Of a stretch of DNA of 64,000 nt, positions 19,072 through 29,363 are shown piece after piece. A program made the translations under genes and the position numbers. The stretch spans positions 930,001 to 994,000 of the forward strand of contig JASISA010000019.1 of assembly GCA_031771865.1 (NCBI GenBank), given 5' to 3'. Origin of the DNA: Nothophaeocryptopus gaeumannii (lineage: Eukaryota; Ascomycota; Dothideomycetes; Mycosphaerellales; Mycosphaerellaceae). Under the pieces are notes generated by a model that ran no database searches, was not told where the DNA came from, and saw only the letters and a list, made by a program, of their open reading frames with translations. How positions within the stretch are numbered: the stretch's first letter is position 1; each line of letters begins with the position of its first letter.

Positions 19072-19783
19072 TGTTCGCAAACCCGATCGTCAGTGGAAGT
19101 AGACAGACAATTGTGAAGGTGAAAAGTCGACATTGAAGGTGCCCAGGAAAGGGCCTCTGAGAGTAGCGAACTTCAGTTCCGAAAGACTATGCTACGCTAT
19201 GCTAAAGAGACTCAATCATGACCAGTTCCGTCTGCTTTGCTTTTCTTTCTTTTCCATCTTCCTTTCATGCTCCATGCGCCACGCTATAACAGCAAAAAAG
19301 GACAACAAGACCAACGAATGCCCGTCGATATTGAGAGTTGAGTCAAACGAAATCAGCAAAGTCCTCCCATGTGCCACGCAAGACACGGGTATCAACGGTG
19401 TAAGAAAGCCCCCAAAACCGAAAAGTGCCTCAATCCATCCAAGTCAAAATGCCGTTCTGTAAATCCAAGCACCCAATAAGCCAAGAGAATGAGAAATGTC
19501 GATGCTGCGATCGGCCGTAGTAATAGTCGTCATCTTGGTGAGACATCGGGGTTCTCACCGAAGTAGTCCAGGGTTGAGTTGTAGTAATGGTTTTCACGTG
19601 AAAGCGCCAAGCCCTCCCAGAGCCGTCGTTGGGAAATATCCCAGTTTCCATGTGTCATCAAGCTCGCCCCAGGAAGCGCTGATCACAGCTCAACAACCAA
19701 AACCTTGTGAAACTCGCAGCACCGGCAATGCAGAATGCTGAGCTGCAAGTAACCTTCCCGCCTCGTGTCTCAAAATCGCACTT
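19072..19783. other. Intergenic, no supported gene
   Basis: Plus-strand frames here are open but carry no recognisable protein pattern. The region lies between the 3' ends of two convergent genes, so it mainly holds their 3' untranslated regions and terminators. Confidence 0.4.
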
Positions 19784-21214
19784 TCATTGACTGAGCGAAA
19801 GAGCCTCCACATCCTCATGCAGATCTTCTCCCTCGTAATCCGTCACCTCCGTGCGCTCATTCTGGTAATGCGGTGGACTGGCCGGCACATCTTCATACAT
19901 GGGAGGTCGCTCGTCATCCCATGCGATTCCCATACCAGCGCGCTCTGTAACATTGAGCGCGAACTGCGTCCGAAGAACCCTCGCAGCACCGGTTGGGGTC
20001 GCAAGATGGGGTTTCTTGTGCGTAGCCCATTCTTCCGCAATGACTAATTCCACGATCAAGTTATGATTGATCTTGAGGCCGAGAGGGGCGTCGACGTTGC
20101 ATTGTGGTTTGGCGGAAGGGCTCATGGCGCACATGAATTCGCCTTCGATGGTACCGTCGGAGAGATCCGTTTTCCAGCCGGATTTCAATTCGTCCATGCC
20201 GATGTCGCGGGTGTCTTCGTTTTGGATGCCTTTGCCTTCGCCACCGACTTTCGATTCGTGAGTCTTACAGGGAGGCGAGACGGCGACCTCGTACTCTTCG
20301 ATTCGCCAGGTCAGTTTTCGGAGACGCCATCGCATCTGGGTTTCCTCTTTCCGAGTTGTCATGCCCGTCATACGGCACTGCACCGGGAATTCTCCAATCG
20401 GATGGATGACGTTGGGCAGAGTGACGTGAAGAGTGAGATTCGTTGGTGGGAACACTCTCACACTGTTCTTGTCGTTACTTGGTCGAATGGCGCGGGTAAC
20501 AAGTAATTCCCTACGAAACTCGACCTCCTGTCCATCGATCGACTTGGCGCGAATGTGAAGAGAGTAATCGATGTTGCCAATACTGCCGTGCGTCGTTGCA
20601 GGAAGGTGTCCGGGGATGAGATGCGAGAAAGGAATCTCGTGCAAACCATTTTGCGCATGGTATGTGTGCGGTTTGCTCAGGAAGTTCCATTCGTACAGAT
20701 CCTTGACCTGAGTCATGCACTCCCGACAGCGGTCCTGCACTGGTCGCTTTGTTGTGGTCGTGCATTCCAGGAACATCGCGACTGAGGAAAGCGTGGCCTC
20801 AGGGATATTCGGTGTGATTTGGATTCGTCCAGAGATCAATGCGCCTGTTGATTGCGAAGGAGGATCCATAAGGGCAGCCGGTGGCGATTCCATGAACAGG
20901 CCGATCTTGACGGGTTTCGGTGCTTGGGATGATCGCGCTCCATCTCTGCCACGCTTGTCTTTTGAAAGTGATCGTTCCTTCGATTTCGCTTTTTCATGGG
21001 AGGAGCTATGCTTTTTGACAAGGTTGAGAGCGGGCCGTTTGATGTGGTCCATGCTCGGTCTCCGCATTTCGAGCGAGGTTTTGGATGTGTTGTTCTTGTT
21101 AGATTTGACAGTTCTACTGAGCTGACTGTTGTCATGCGGAGAAGGGGTCGACCAAATGCCAAAAATTTTGCCTGACATTCTGGGCGACGCCATACGACGC
21201 TGGCCACAAGGCAA
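19784..21214 (-). CDS. Arrestin-related trafficking adaptor, LDB19/Art1-like
   Basis: This is a single exon of 476 residues. After a basic Ser/Lys-rich N-terminus (about residues 1-95), an arrestin-type beta-sandwich begins at VKIGLFMESPPAALMDP and continues through GALISGRIQITPN, ATLSSVAMFLECTT and TYHAQNGLHEIPFSHLIPGH. This is the conserved core of the fungal LDB19 arrestin domain. The C-terminal region has two PPxY motifs, PPMY and PPHY, within ERPPMYEDVPASPPHYQNE. Such motifs bind the WW domains of the Rsp5/Nedd4 ubiquitin ligase. In yeast, Art1/Ldb19 directs ubiquitination and endocytosis of amino acid permeases, and the same role is inferred here. The start could also be the second Met (MASPRMSGK at 21193). 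Confidence 0.85.
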   Translation of the reverse strand: MPCGQRRMASPRMSGKIFGIWSTPSPHDNSQLSRTVKSNKNNTSKTSLEMRRPSMDHIKRPALNLVKKHSSSHEKAKSKERSLSKDKRGRDGARSSQAPKPVKIGLFMESPPAALMDPPSQSTGALISGRIQITPNIPEATLSSVAMFLECTTTTKRPVQDRCRECMTQVKDLYEWNFLSKPHTYHAQNGLHEIPFSHLIPGHLPATTHGSIGNIDYSLHIRAKSIDGQEVEFRRELLVTRAIRPSNDKNSVRVFPPTNLTLHVTLPNVIHPIGEFPVQCRMTGMTTRKEETQMRWRLRKLTWRIEEYEVAVSPPCKTHESKVGGEGKGIQNEDTRDIGMDELKSGWKTDLSDGTIEGEFMCAMSPSAKPQCNVDAPLGLKINHNLIVELVIAEEWATHKKPHLATPTGAARVLRTQFALNVTERAGMGIAWDDERPPMYEDVPASPPHYQNERTEVTDYEGEDLHEDVEALSLSQ

Positions 21215-22688
21215 GCCCAGTCAGCTGGTTGGTTCCTGGCGGCGGCGGTTGCTCTGCGGGTATGACGATGACGACGATTGCCGAAGTCTGGAGTGCAGAC
21301 GGACCGAGATGGTGATGCAGTCTTTGCAAGGACAATGGTTGGTGAGCAAAGGGCAGCTGCCGTCGGAGGTCGCCTGTTGATTCAGAGTTTGATGGGTGTT
21401 TTGGTGAGACTTTTGATGGGGATGGCAAGATATAGCAATATGGCTCTCACGAGTTGATTCTGTGAGCGATCAAGTTACTTCGGAGTTGGGATGCGATGGC
21501 GGCGACCACGGGCATCTTCAATCAAATAATAAATGGGCTACGGGGTGAGGTGATCGTTGAGTGAAGACACGTGCTGGTCCTTTGGTCGGGGTGCACATGT
21601 CTGCAAAGAAAAGTTGCAAGGAGTGGATACTTATTACTCGACCGAAACTCTTCCTCCATGCCAAATTCCGTTCCGTACCAGCGTACCACAGAACCTTTTG
21701 GCCGGCTAGAAATACGGTCACCGTCACGCCTTGCGCGCAGCCCGTCGAAACAGCCGGCGCGCCCTAGACTTCTGTAGGCAAGTCGTGCTAGGAATACGGT
21801 AGCACTAGAACTAGCCACGCGCACTCTTCACCGCGCTCTCCAGCCGTCAGCCCCTACTACTGACAGTACATCAGCAGCCGGCACGGATGAGTATGCTATA
21901 CACAGTCATACAGCTCAGCTGCACACAGGTCGTCCATTCGTGCCGCGCGTCAGCTGCTGGGTGGCGGCTGCTCACGCGAACTCTGGCAGACTAGTTCTAG
22001 GGACGTAGTCTCATCATCGCTTACTCGGCCTCCGCGAACAGCAATGAGCCACATCGCTCCACCAAACGCCATGCGCAAACCAGTTCGATGATCAGCATAC
22101 AGATTTGCGGGGTAGGGCGCTTGTCGAAGAGCCAATATTGTATTGACTTCAGCATGCCCTGTACGACATCTTGAGCAGTACAACCCAGCTCCTTGAGCAA
22201 ACACCTCCGTGGAGCTGCTCATTGCATCATTGCGAAAGCTGGTCACGAGCACGGTTTGGTGCCGACTTCCGACTCCGACTACTGCTGGGTACCTCAAGCC
22301 GTGCAACACTGCCCGAAGCGAAGGCGCAAGACGTAAGAACTGACTCAGACGACGCGATGCGGATGCGTGTTGACTCTCCTGCACCGTTGTGGCCCTGTCA
22401 GGCTGTCAGACGTGGCCGCCGGCCAAGGCTGGTTGGCCACGGCCAGAAGAATCGCGCACTCACCGCTGGGAAGGCTTGACGGTCACAAGCTCACCCACCA
22501 AATAGACACGAACAACCTCTTTTCGAATCATCTGACTTTTTGCAGATCCTTGACCGGTAATTCTTCCGATAGAACTATTCTATTCTTGGCGTAGAGAAAA
22601 CCTCCCCCGGGCCGGGTCCGAACTCGCCATCGGCCCCCTTCTGTGAATACCGAAGTCTTCTTTCTCTTTAAGGCAAACCGCTCAAACC
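21215..22688. other. 1.5-kb intergenic region without a gene
   Basis: I read both strands and found only short frames without protein character. The left end is the upstream region of the arrestin gene and the right end the 3' flank of the thymine-7-hydroxylase gene. No tRNA-like cloverleaf, transposon terminal repeat or array was seen. Between 21840 and 21960 there are several CAGC/GCTG words but no extended palindrome. Confidence 0.4.
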
Positions 22689-23991
22689 TCAATATGTTGC
22701 TGCCAGACGCATTTCCAGGTAATCACCACTATACAAAATCAGCATGCAATCGCGCAATTCCATCACTGCATGCGGAACGTACCTGTTAATGCCCTCGTAC
22801 TTTCTGGGCCTGCTTTCGCTATAGGTGGTCGGTAGTGCCTCAATGAATCGGTCAAAGTTGGGATTGCAGAAATATGCCATCGAGTACCGGGCCGGGTGGA
22901 CATCAGCGGAAGTCGGTGGCTCCACGACACGATGCTTCGTGCTCTTGATGGTATCATTCGACCATCGAGCAAGCAAATCGCCGGCGTTGATCACGACAGC
23001 GCCTTCAATTGGCGTCGCGTCGATGTAGTTGCCGTTGGGTGAGAGCACTTGCAATCCGCCGCGCATGTCCTGCAAACAACTCACATTAGCCAAGCATTCA
23101 CAATCCGGGTGCGGCCTTGTCCTTCGGCCTTGCGAGAGCCCTGATCGAACGCCGCGACACGAATTCCGTAGGCTAGAACGCGCCTTTGCGGAGACCACGC
23201 GAGATGACTTGCCTCGCCCCGGCAAATCACCCCTTCCCGGAATCAGATCCGTCTTTTGGTGAACACACAGAAGGCCTTCCATCGCATTCGCTACTTACCT
23301 GGAACAGACAAGTAATACTCCCATAATCCGTATGCGCCCCAGCCCTCACAGTATTCTCATTATTCTGGAACACCTCACTCTTCACCGCCGGGTAATGCAA
23401 CAACCTCAAAGTATTATCCCCACCATCACAATATGAGTCGAACCACGACTCTTCCAACCCCAATCCAACAGCAATAGCCCGCATGATTTGCGTATGAAGT
23501 TGTTTTCCCAACTCGTGGAATTCTAGCATCTGATCTTTGAAGACTTGACCCGCGGAATCGTATTTGTCCGGCCATTGATTCGGCATCCCTTCAACTCCTT
23601 CCCTTCCAATCTCAAACGACTCCTTCAAATCCGCTCCTTCATTCGCGCGAATCTTCTCAATTTCCGCGGGATCTGTGGCGTCTGTTGTTTTCTCCCGGCC
23701 TGGTTGTGAGTATCCCCGATTCGCTTTGGGCGTCGTCCATCCCATCTCCAATTTCTGACTCTCTGGTCGTTTGAAGAAAGTCGCACTCTCCGCGAAAGTT
23801 TCATGTACCTTTGAGTGGGGTATGCCATGGTTTTTTAGGTAGATGAAGCCGGCGCGTTGGAAGCCTGAGAGGATTGCTTGAGCTGTTGTGCGTTTTGTTG
23901 CTGGGTCGCCGGTTAGGAAGGATGAGAAGTCTATTAGGGGAATTTCGAGGTTGTCCGAGGAGACGGCGGAGGTTACGGCTTCGGGCTTCAT
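22689..23991 (-). CDS. Thymine-7-hydroxylase (2-oxoglutarate/Fe(II) dioxygenase)
   Basis: The exons are 23991-23299, 23069-22783 and 22728-22689, with introns of 229 and 54 bp; the product is 339 residues. The enzyme oxidises the thymine methyl group in steps to 5-hydroxymethyl-, 5-formyl- and 5-carboxyuracil. The double-stranded beta-helix iron site is complete: His220 and Asp222 in HTDYGSIT, His277 in STKHRVVEPP, and the 2-oxoglutarate-binding Arg292/Ser294 in ARYSMAYF. GWTTPKANRGYSQPGREK and KESFEIGRE are close to the Neurospora enzyme as I recall it. The last splice restores the family C-terminus YEGINSGDYLEMRLAATY; unspliced, the frame would insert 18 foreign residues. An upstream in-frame ATG exists at 24174, but the family start fits 23991. 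The gene is divergent from the isoorotate decarboxylase gene, the next activity of the pathway. Confidence 0.92.
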
Positions 23992-24684
23992 TATTGTTGG
24001 AGATGTTCTTGATCGTTCTTGTGTCGTTTTGGCATTCAGCTGCTCCGAGTGTAGTTCTAGGTCCTGTTTCGTCCCGTTCGTCCTAGCAGTCTTGTTAGAG
24101 TGAGCCTTTGTGTGACGATGATGATGTGAAGTCGAAATAAACAACACTGATAGGCGTCTTCCTGTGGTTGTCATGTACAGATTGCCACTGCCAACAATTG
24201 GATATTCTTATCAAGGTGGCGCTGATAGGGCAGGATGTTGATGGCGGGGTTCGCCGTGGTGGGATTTGGAAGATCTGCAGGAAGGTGCTTTGCACACCTG
24301 AATACAGGAACAGGCAGGTGCGACGACTGATATATCAGTCAACCTGAGATTTGGCAATTGCGACACTTTGGCATCTGATCTGCGCTTCGGATCTGGGCCT
24401 GTGAATGCGTTGGTAAAGCAGCAGACCTGAACGGACGAGATTATCCTTGAGTGTTGAGCGGACCAATCGCAGAGGCAACCACTGCTCCAAACACTACTCC
24501 ACTACAGCCACCGAGATTCAATATCGAAAAGGGGAAGGGACTCCAGACTGAACGGTCTCTCGCATACTGAGTGACACCTTCGTAGAAAGACCTTCCACAA
24601 GATCTGTGGATGACCAACCGAGAACAACGACAACGATCTCACGCGACCTGACCAAGCCAGAATTTCCAAGGAACATCTTTCAAA
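23992..24684. promoter_or_regulatory. Shared divergent promoter region of the thymine salvage pair
   Basis: The 693 bp between the start codons of the thymine-7-hydroxylase (minus) and isoorotate decarboxylase (plus) genes must hold both promoters. I cannot point to a proven factor site. The arrangement makes joint regulation by pyrimidine or nitrogen supply plausible, but this is inference from position. Confidence 0.55.
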
Positions 24685-25857
24685 ATGCCCACCGTCGACG
24701 TCCACACCCACATGTACCCACCCTCCCTCATGGCCATCCTACGCCAACGCAATGAAGTGCCATACGTCCGCACCTTCCCAGATCAGCCAGCAGCCGGCGA
24801 GCGGCTAGTCATCTTACCCGCTGAAGAGGCATCCACCGGCACCGCGAGAGGTCGACCCATCGGACCAGAGTACTACGACGTCTCCAAGAAAATCGCATTC
24901 ATGGACCAACACAAAATCGACATCTCAGTCATCAGTCTGGCGAATCCGTGGCTGGACTGGCTTCCTCCTTCTGAAGGCGCGGTAGTGGCGAAAGAGGTCA
25001 ATGATGATGTTGAAACGATGTGTGAGACGCATGAGGGGAGGTTATTCGCCTTCGGAACTCTGCCGCTTAGTGCATTGGCGGAAGGGGTCGTGGCAGAAGT
25101 CCGGCGACTCAAAGGGCTGAAACATTGTCGCGGCGTCGTTATAGGAACTTCTGGACTGGGTGAAGGGTTGGATGATCCACGACTCGATCCGATTTGGAAA
25201 GCTCTGGAGGAGAATGGCATGGTGGTGTTCTTGCACCCGCATTATGGGTTGCCTGGAGAAGTGTTCGGTCCTAGGGCAGGAGATTATGGACACGTATTAC
25301 CTCTAGCAATGGGTTTCCCGCTAGAAACAACAATCGCCGTGACGAGGATGATTCTTTCGGGGGTGTTTGATCGATTCAGGAATCTGAATGTCCTGCTGGC
25401 GCATAGCGGCGGCACATTACCTTTCCTAGCTGGTCGAATCGAAAGCTGTATTGCGCACGATTCACATCTAAAGAAGGCTGGGAAGATTGGAGGTAGAAGG
25501 GACGTATGGGAGATTCTGAAGGAGAACATTTACCTGGATGCTGTAGTGTATGCGGATGTTGGGTTGAAGGCTGCTATCGATGCTTCTGGTGCTGATCGGT
25601 ATGCTTCCTCTGTTCGTCTGGATTCCGACATTGATGTCGATGTGCTGTGCACTGTACTGACGAAATGCAGAGTGATGTTCGGAACAGATCATCCTTTCTT
25701 TCCTCCCTTGGACAGTGAGGAGGAAGACGAGTGGCTAAGCGTGGTGTCCAACATGTCGGCGATCAAGTCTGCACTCCGCGACGACACCGCAACGGCTGAC
25801 GAGATCATGGGTGGCAATGCGATCCGAGTACTTCGATTGCACAATGGAGAGGCATGA
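24685..25857 (+). CDS. Isoorotate (uracil-5-carboxylate) decarboxylase
   Basis: The two exons, 24685-25598 and 25671-25857, flank a 72-bp intron; the product is 366 residues. This amidohydrolase-superfamily enzyme removes CO2 from 5-carboxyuracil to give uracil (EC 4.1.1.66), the last step of fungal thymine salvage. Zinc ligands fit the known pattern: His7 and His9 in VDVHTHMYPP, His184 in FLHPHYGLPGEV, and Asp311 in FGTDHPFFPP. Further family blocks are VISLANPWLDWL, CRGVVIGTSGLGEGLDDPRL and LLAHSGGTLPFLAGRIES. These match the characterised Cordyceps enzyme closely, as I recall it, rather than ACMSD or gamma-resorcylate decarboxylases. The splice joins SGADR to VMFGTDH without disturbing either motif. 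It stands head-to-head with thymine-7-hydroxylase and ends 115 bp from the convergent DNA ligase IV gene. Confidence 0.92.
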   Translation: MPTVDVHTHMYPPSLMAILRQRNEVPYVRTFPDQPAAGERLVILPAEEASTGTARGRPIGPEYYDVSKKIAFMDQHKIDISVISLANPWLDWLPPSEGAVVAKEVNDDVETMCETHEGRLFAFGTLPLSALAEGVVAEVRRLKGLKHCRGVVIGTSGLGEGLDDPRLDPIWKALEENGMVVFLHPHYGLPGEVFGPRAGDYGHVLPLAMGFPLETTIAVTRMILSGVFDRFRNLNVLLAHSGGTLPFLAGRIESCIAHDSHLKKAGKIGGRRDVWEILKENIYLDAVVYADVGLKAAIDASGADRYASSVRLDSDIDVDVLCTVLTKCRVMFGTDHPFFPPLDSEEEDEWLSVVSNMSAIKSALRDDTATADEIMGGNAIRVLRLHNGEA

Positions 25858-25972
25858 GTATTCAGACCACGATGCCGATCCCGATACCATCTGCGGTGGA
25901 CGCGACTTGTGTTCAGATGACACTGTCAGCAATGGCGGTGATGACATCCAGGTCAGGTGTCTACGGCCCACC

Positions 25973-28900
25973 TCAGAGAGGCGCAAATCCTGAGAAATAG
26001 TCAGTCAACCAGTCAAGCTTCTGACACGCTCTTACTTACGCTCTTCGTCCAGTCTAATCTCCTCAATCCAGCTATCCGTCACCCACTGATCTGTGACGAT
26101 CCTGGGTAATTGGCGTCTGGAAGAGACTGTCTTGCGCACCTCGCCAACGTCCGAGACACCTTCCTGAATCACGACATGTGTGACTTCTGCGTCCTCTATT
26201 CTGTCTGCTTTGATACCTCCCGCAAATTCGAAGAGTCGAGTAGTCGAATCTGGCACATTGTCAAAGCATGCTGTAAGCCCTTTGAACATGAAACCTGCCA
26301 TTGCATCAAGCTCATTCCCGTGTTCGTTGAACTGCTCCAGCATCTCGGTCGGCTCGTAACCTTCTTCAATTTTCTTGGGCATCCTCTTGAACAGCGCCAG
26401 AAGTTCATCGTTCGTCACGTCGCGAGCGAAGCTGTCGCCGTACTCGTCCACGTTGTTGTCGAACTTTCCCTTATTGGATGACATCGTGCATTGGAGATGA
26501 TGCGGTTCGGGTGGTAGAAGCATTGTTGGACGGCCGACATCCAGCTCGCTTTGCTTGATGTTGTCGATCAACCAGCTTGGCTTGACAATGTTGCGTTCGT
26601 CCCTCTTTTGGATGGAGGCCACCTTGACCAGTCTCCGATCGGCGACGATGATGGTGTCTGAGTCTTTCTCTGAGGACACCGTATTCCCGCCATTTGCCTT
26701 TACCAGCTGCTCGAGCTCAGCTTTGCTCATCTTGTTGGGCTTTTCCTTATCTGTCATTATGAAGAAGCTCAATCCATCGAAAACTTTCGTTGTTGGACCA
26801 GAGTACGGCGTTTTGAACTCACTTTCTTGGCCTTGAATGACAATCTCCCGTTTCTGCTTCTTCGTGGTCCGCTTCTGCTTTCTGGACTCATCAACTTGGA
26901 GTTTCTTCTCTTCTTGCTCGCCCTCTGCCCGTGTTTTAAGTTCAATGAAGCCATCGAAGGACAACGCTTGGTCCCAACTCTTGTCAGTTCTCAGCTTCTT
27001 GAACCGCGGGAAGCGAAGAGTTATCCCAGTGCGGAATTGTCCAGTACCTCCAGCACTTGCAGCTTTGACAGAGACCACCACTGAATCCTCTGGTTTTATC
27101 CAAACGTCCGGCTTCTCAAGCTGGCGATCGCCGCCTGCAAGCTCGATCCAGTCTGTTGGAGGGTTCCGTCTATCCCAGTCCTTCCACTTGCCTTCAGTCT
27201 GATGTCGGATCTGAGCGTAGTCACCCGCGCTGAATCCACCGCCAACCTTGAAGAAAGACCAGCATTTCTGCGGGTTCTCGTTCCCTTCATGAAATCTATC
27301 CCTCCAAGGCGACGGCACGTAAAGACCGCACAGGAAACTGCTCAATCCACCGCCTCGCTTGCCAGATCCGTAATAGCCTCCAACGACAATACAGTCAAGT
27401 GACTCTCCAAACTCGGTCATGTATTCAGGCTTGACTTTGATCCAGTCATCGTTACGTGAGTTGAGTCGATACTCGGATCGGGGATTCTTTAGCACCAGTC
27501 CTTCGCTCGCTTCTGCCACGACTTGAAGAAGGACTGGCTCAACCTCTTCTGGTTTTGTAGCCTCTTGATACTCGTGTATTTCAAGTCGACGGTGGACATT
27601 CTTGATGCTCGCCTTTAAAGCTTTGCGACGGTCGCGCAAGGTGTAGCGAGTCAGGTCTCGATCGTTGAGGAAGAGGCAATCGAACACCCTGAAGAGAGGG
27701 CGATGACCGCCAGCAAACGGGTTCTGCTGCTGCTCGATAGCTGCCGTCTTCAAAGTACCAAAGCCAACCATAGCGTCTTCTTTCATGTCCCAGGTGATCA
27801 TCTCTCCGTCGAGGATGATGTTGCGCACACCACCGTTGAATGCGTCCTTGAGATGTCGTGTCAAGGCGGCGTTATCGTCCTCGAACCCACTTCCATAGAG
27901 ATACGTGTAGTCTTTGGCTTTTCGCGACCAGAACGCAAAGCGCTTGCCGCCGGGTTGGTTTTCGTCTTCAATCATGTGCATTTGCATCCTCTCGCCGTCC
28001 AGCTTCTCTTCAATCCAGAAGACGGGATCTTCGTCTGTCTGGCCCATACGAGCCACCATGGTCTCCATCGATCTCATCTGAAAGGCAGCCAGCTGCGGCT
28101 GAAAGCACTGCATAACAGCGATGCCTTTGTCGTCGCCATCAAGCTTGACATCTGGGTCGTACAGTTCCCAGCAAACTCGTCGAAGGCTGCTTGAAATGTT
28201 GAACAAATTGTCGGCGTCTCGGTGCCAGACTTCGAAGAATGTCTTTTCGGTAGCACCGACTTTCATTTGTCGTAGAATCATTCGAATGAGCCACTGCATC
28301 TCCTCTGCGTTCATCCGGCTGTAGAACTCTTCGATGATGGGTCGCTGGTTCTCCTCCTTCTGAGCTGCGGAGAGCCTGTCGAGTCTTTCGTTGACTTCAG
28401 CAATGCTCATGTCACCTGGTTCCGTGCGCATTGGTCGTTTGCTGATGACCTCGAAACATCTCCCAGCAAAGTCGCCCGCCATGGCGCTGGATGTTTTGAC
28501 ACCGGGCAGTTTCCATTGCATCAAACTTTTGGCGTCGTCGCTGTTCTTGTCAATTTTCAAGACTCGAATCAAAATCTTGGCAATGGTCATCTCTTTGAGA
28601 CCATACATGGCCCGATCCCGATCTTTCTCGGGCACGATGAGACGAAAAGCTGGATAAATGTCGTCCCCGACTTCTTTCCGCCACCTCGCGATAAAGCGGT
28701 CGATGATCTGGCGTCGAACTTCATTTGGGGCACCACTAGGGCCGCCATGAGGTCCGACTTTCTTTCGATTCACAGTTGGTCCTGGAGGCTTTTTCTTGTT
28801 CTCGTTCAAAAGATTGAATAAGTGGAGGTATAAGTCGTGGAAAGGCAGCGTCCTCGAGTGATTGTGAGGTCGATTTGGATACTTCTCATCGAGTTCCTGC

Positions 28901-28980
28901 TCCGTCATCGCTCCATGGCCGTACATCATCTTCTCCTCTCTCGCCGCCTCGGCGTCTTGCATTGCCACGTCTCGCGGCAT
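25973..28980 (-). CDS. LIG4: DNA ligase IV
   Basis: Exon 1 (28980-26040) encodes 980 residues and one base. A 50-bp intron (26039-25990, GTAAGT donor, TTCTCAG acceptor) joins it to a 17-bp exon (25989-25973), giving 985 residues ending DEERFAPL. Without this splice the protein would end DEERK two codons later, so both forms are nearly the same. This ATP-dependent ligase seals breaks in non-homologous end joining. The DNA-binding domain precedes the nucleotidyltransferase core, where Lys326 in FWIEEKLDGERMQMH is the adenylated residue. Also present are LILDGEMITW-type (NIILDGEMITWD), LVLKNPRSEYR (motif IV) and DWIKVKPEYM (motif V). Two BRCT domains follow (about 720-810 and 890-985) with the Lif1/XRCC4-binding linker between them. 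It shares a 383-bp divergent promoter with the Irs4-like gene. Confidence 0.95.
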
Positions 28981-29363
28981 GTCTGCGAAGTGGACGCCTT
29001 TCTACGCTTCGTTGCAAGGTCATAAATGTGATCGGTGAACATCACAGGCGCCTGGTTGAGCAACGCGGTGATAGAAGTGAATGGAAGTGGCGGATGACCT
29101 ACCTGCGGAGGAGAAGAAGATGTGGTGTTGATATAGTGAAGTGAAGCTCGCAGCCGCCGCCTTGCTGAGGCAACAATCGGCTCTTCCCGAGCACGGGCCA
29201 GTTTCTCTCTCGAAACAATGGGCAACCTGAGGCTGCTAGGATTTGCTGACAAGGCCTGATGCGAACGGGTGTTGAGAGCTGCTGCGGCTACTTTCCCACA
29301 AGTCTTCGTCGTCAATATCGACAATGGTGCTGGAGCCATCGATCACTCACCACAGATGCGCCC
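28981..29363. promoter_or_regulatory. Divergent promoter region, DNA ligase IV and Irs4-like gene
   Basis: This is a 383-bp gap between two outward-facing start codons. No coding pattern is seen. It must contain both promoters; no specific site can be named. Confidence 0.5.

Noticed and set aside
21215..22688. Search for a tRNA gene, transposon ends or an array in the large gap
   Set aside because: No cloverleaf with a T-arm GGTTCGAATCC-type box, no terminal inverted repeats with a transposase frame and no spaced repeats were found by eye.
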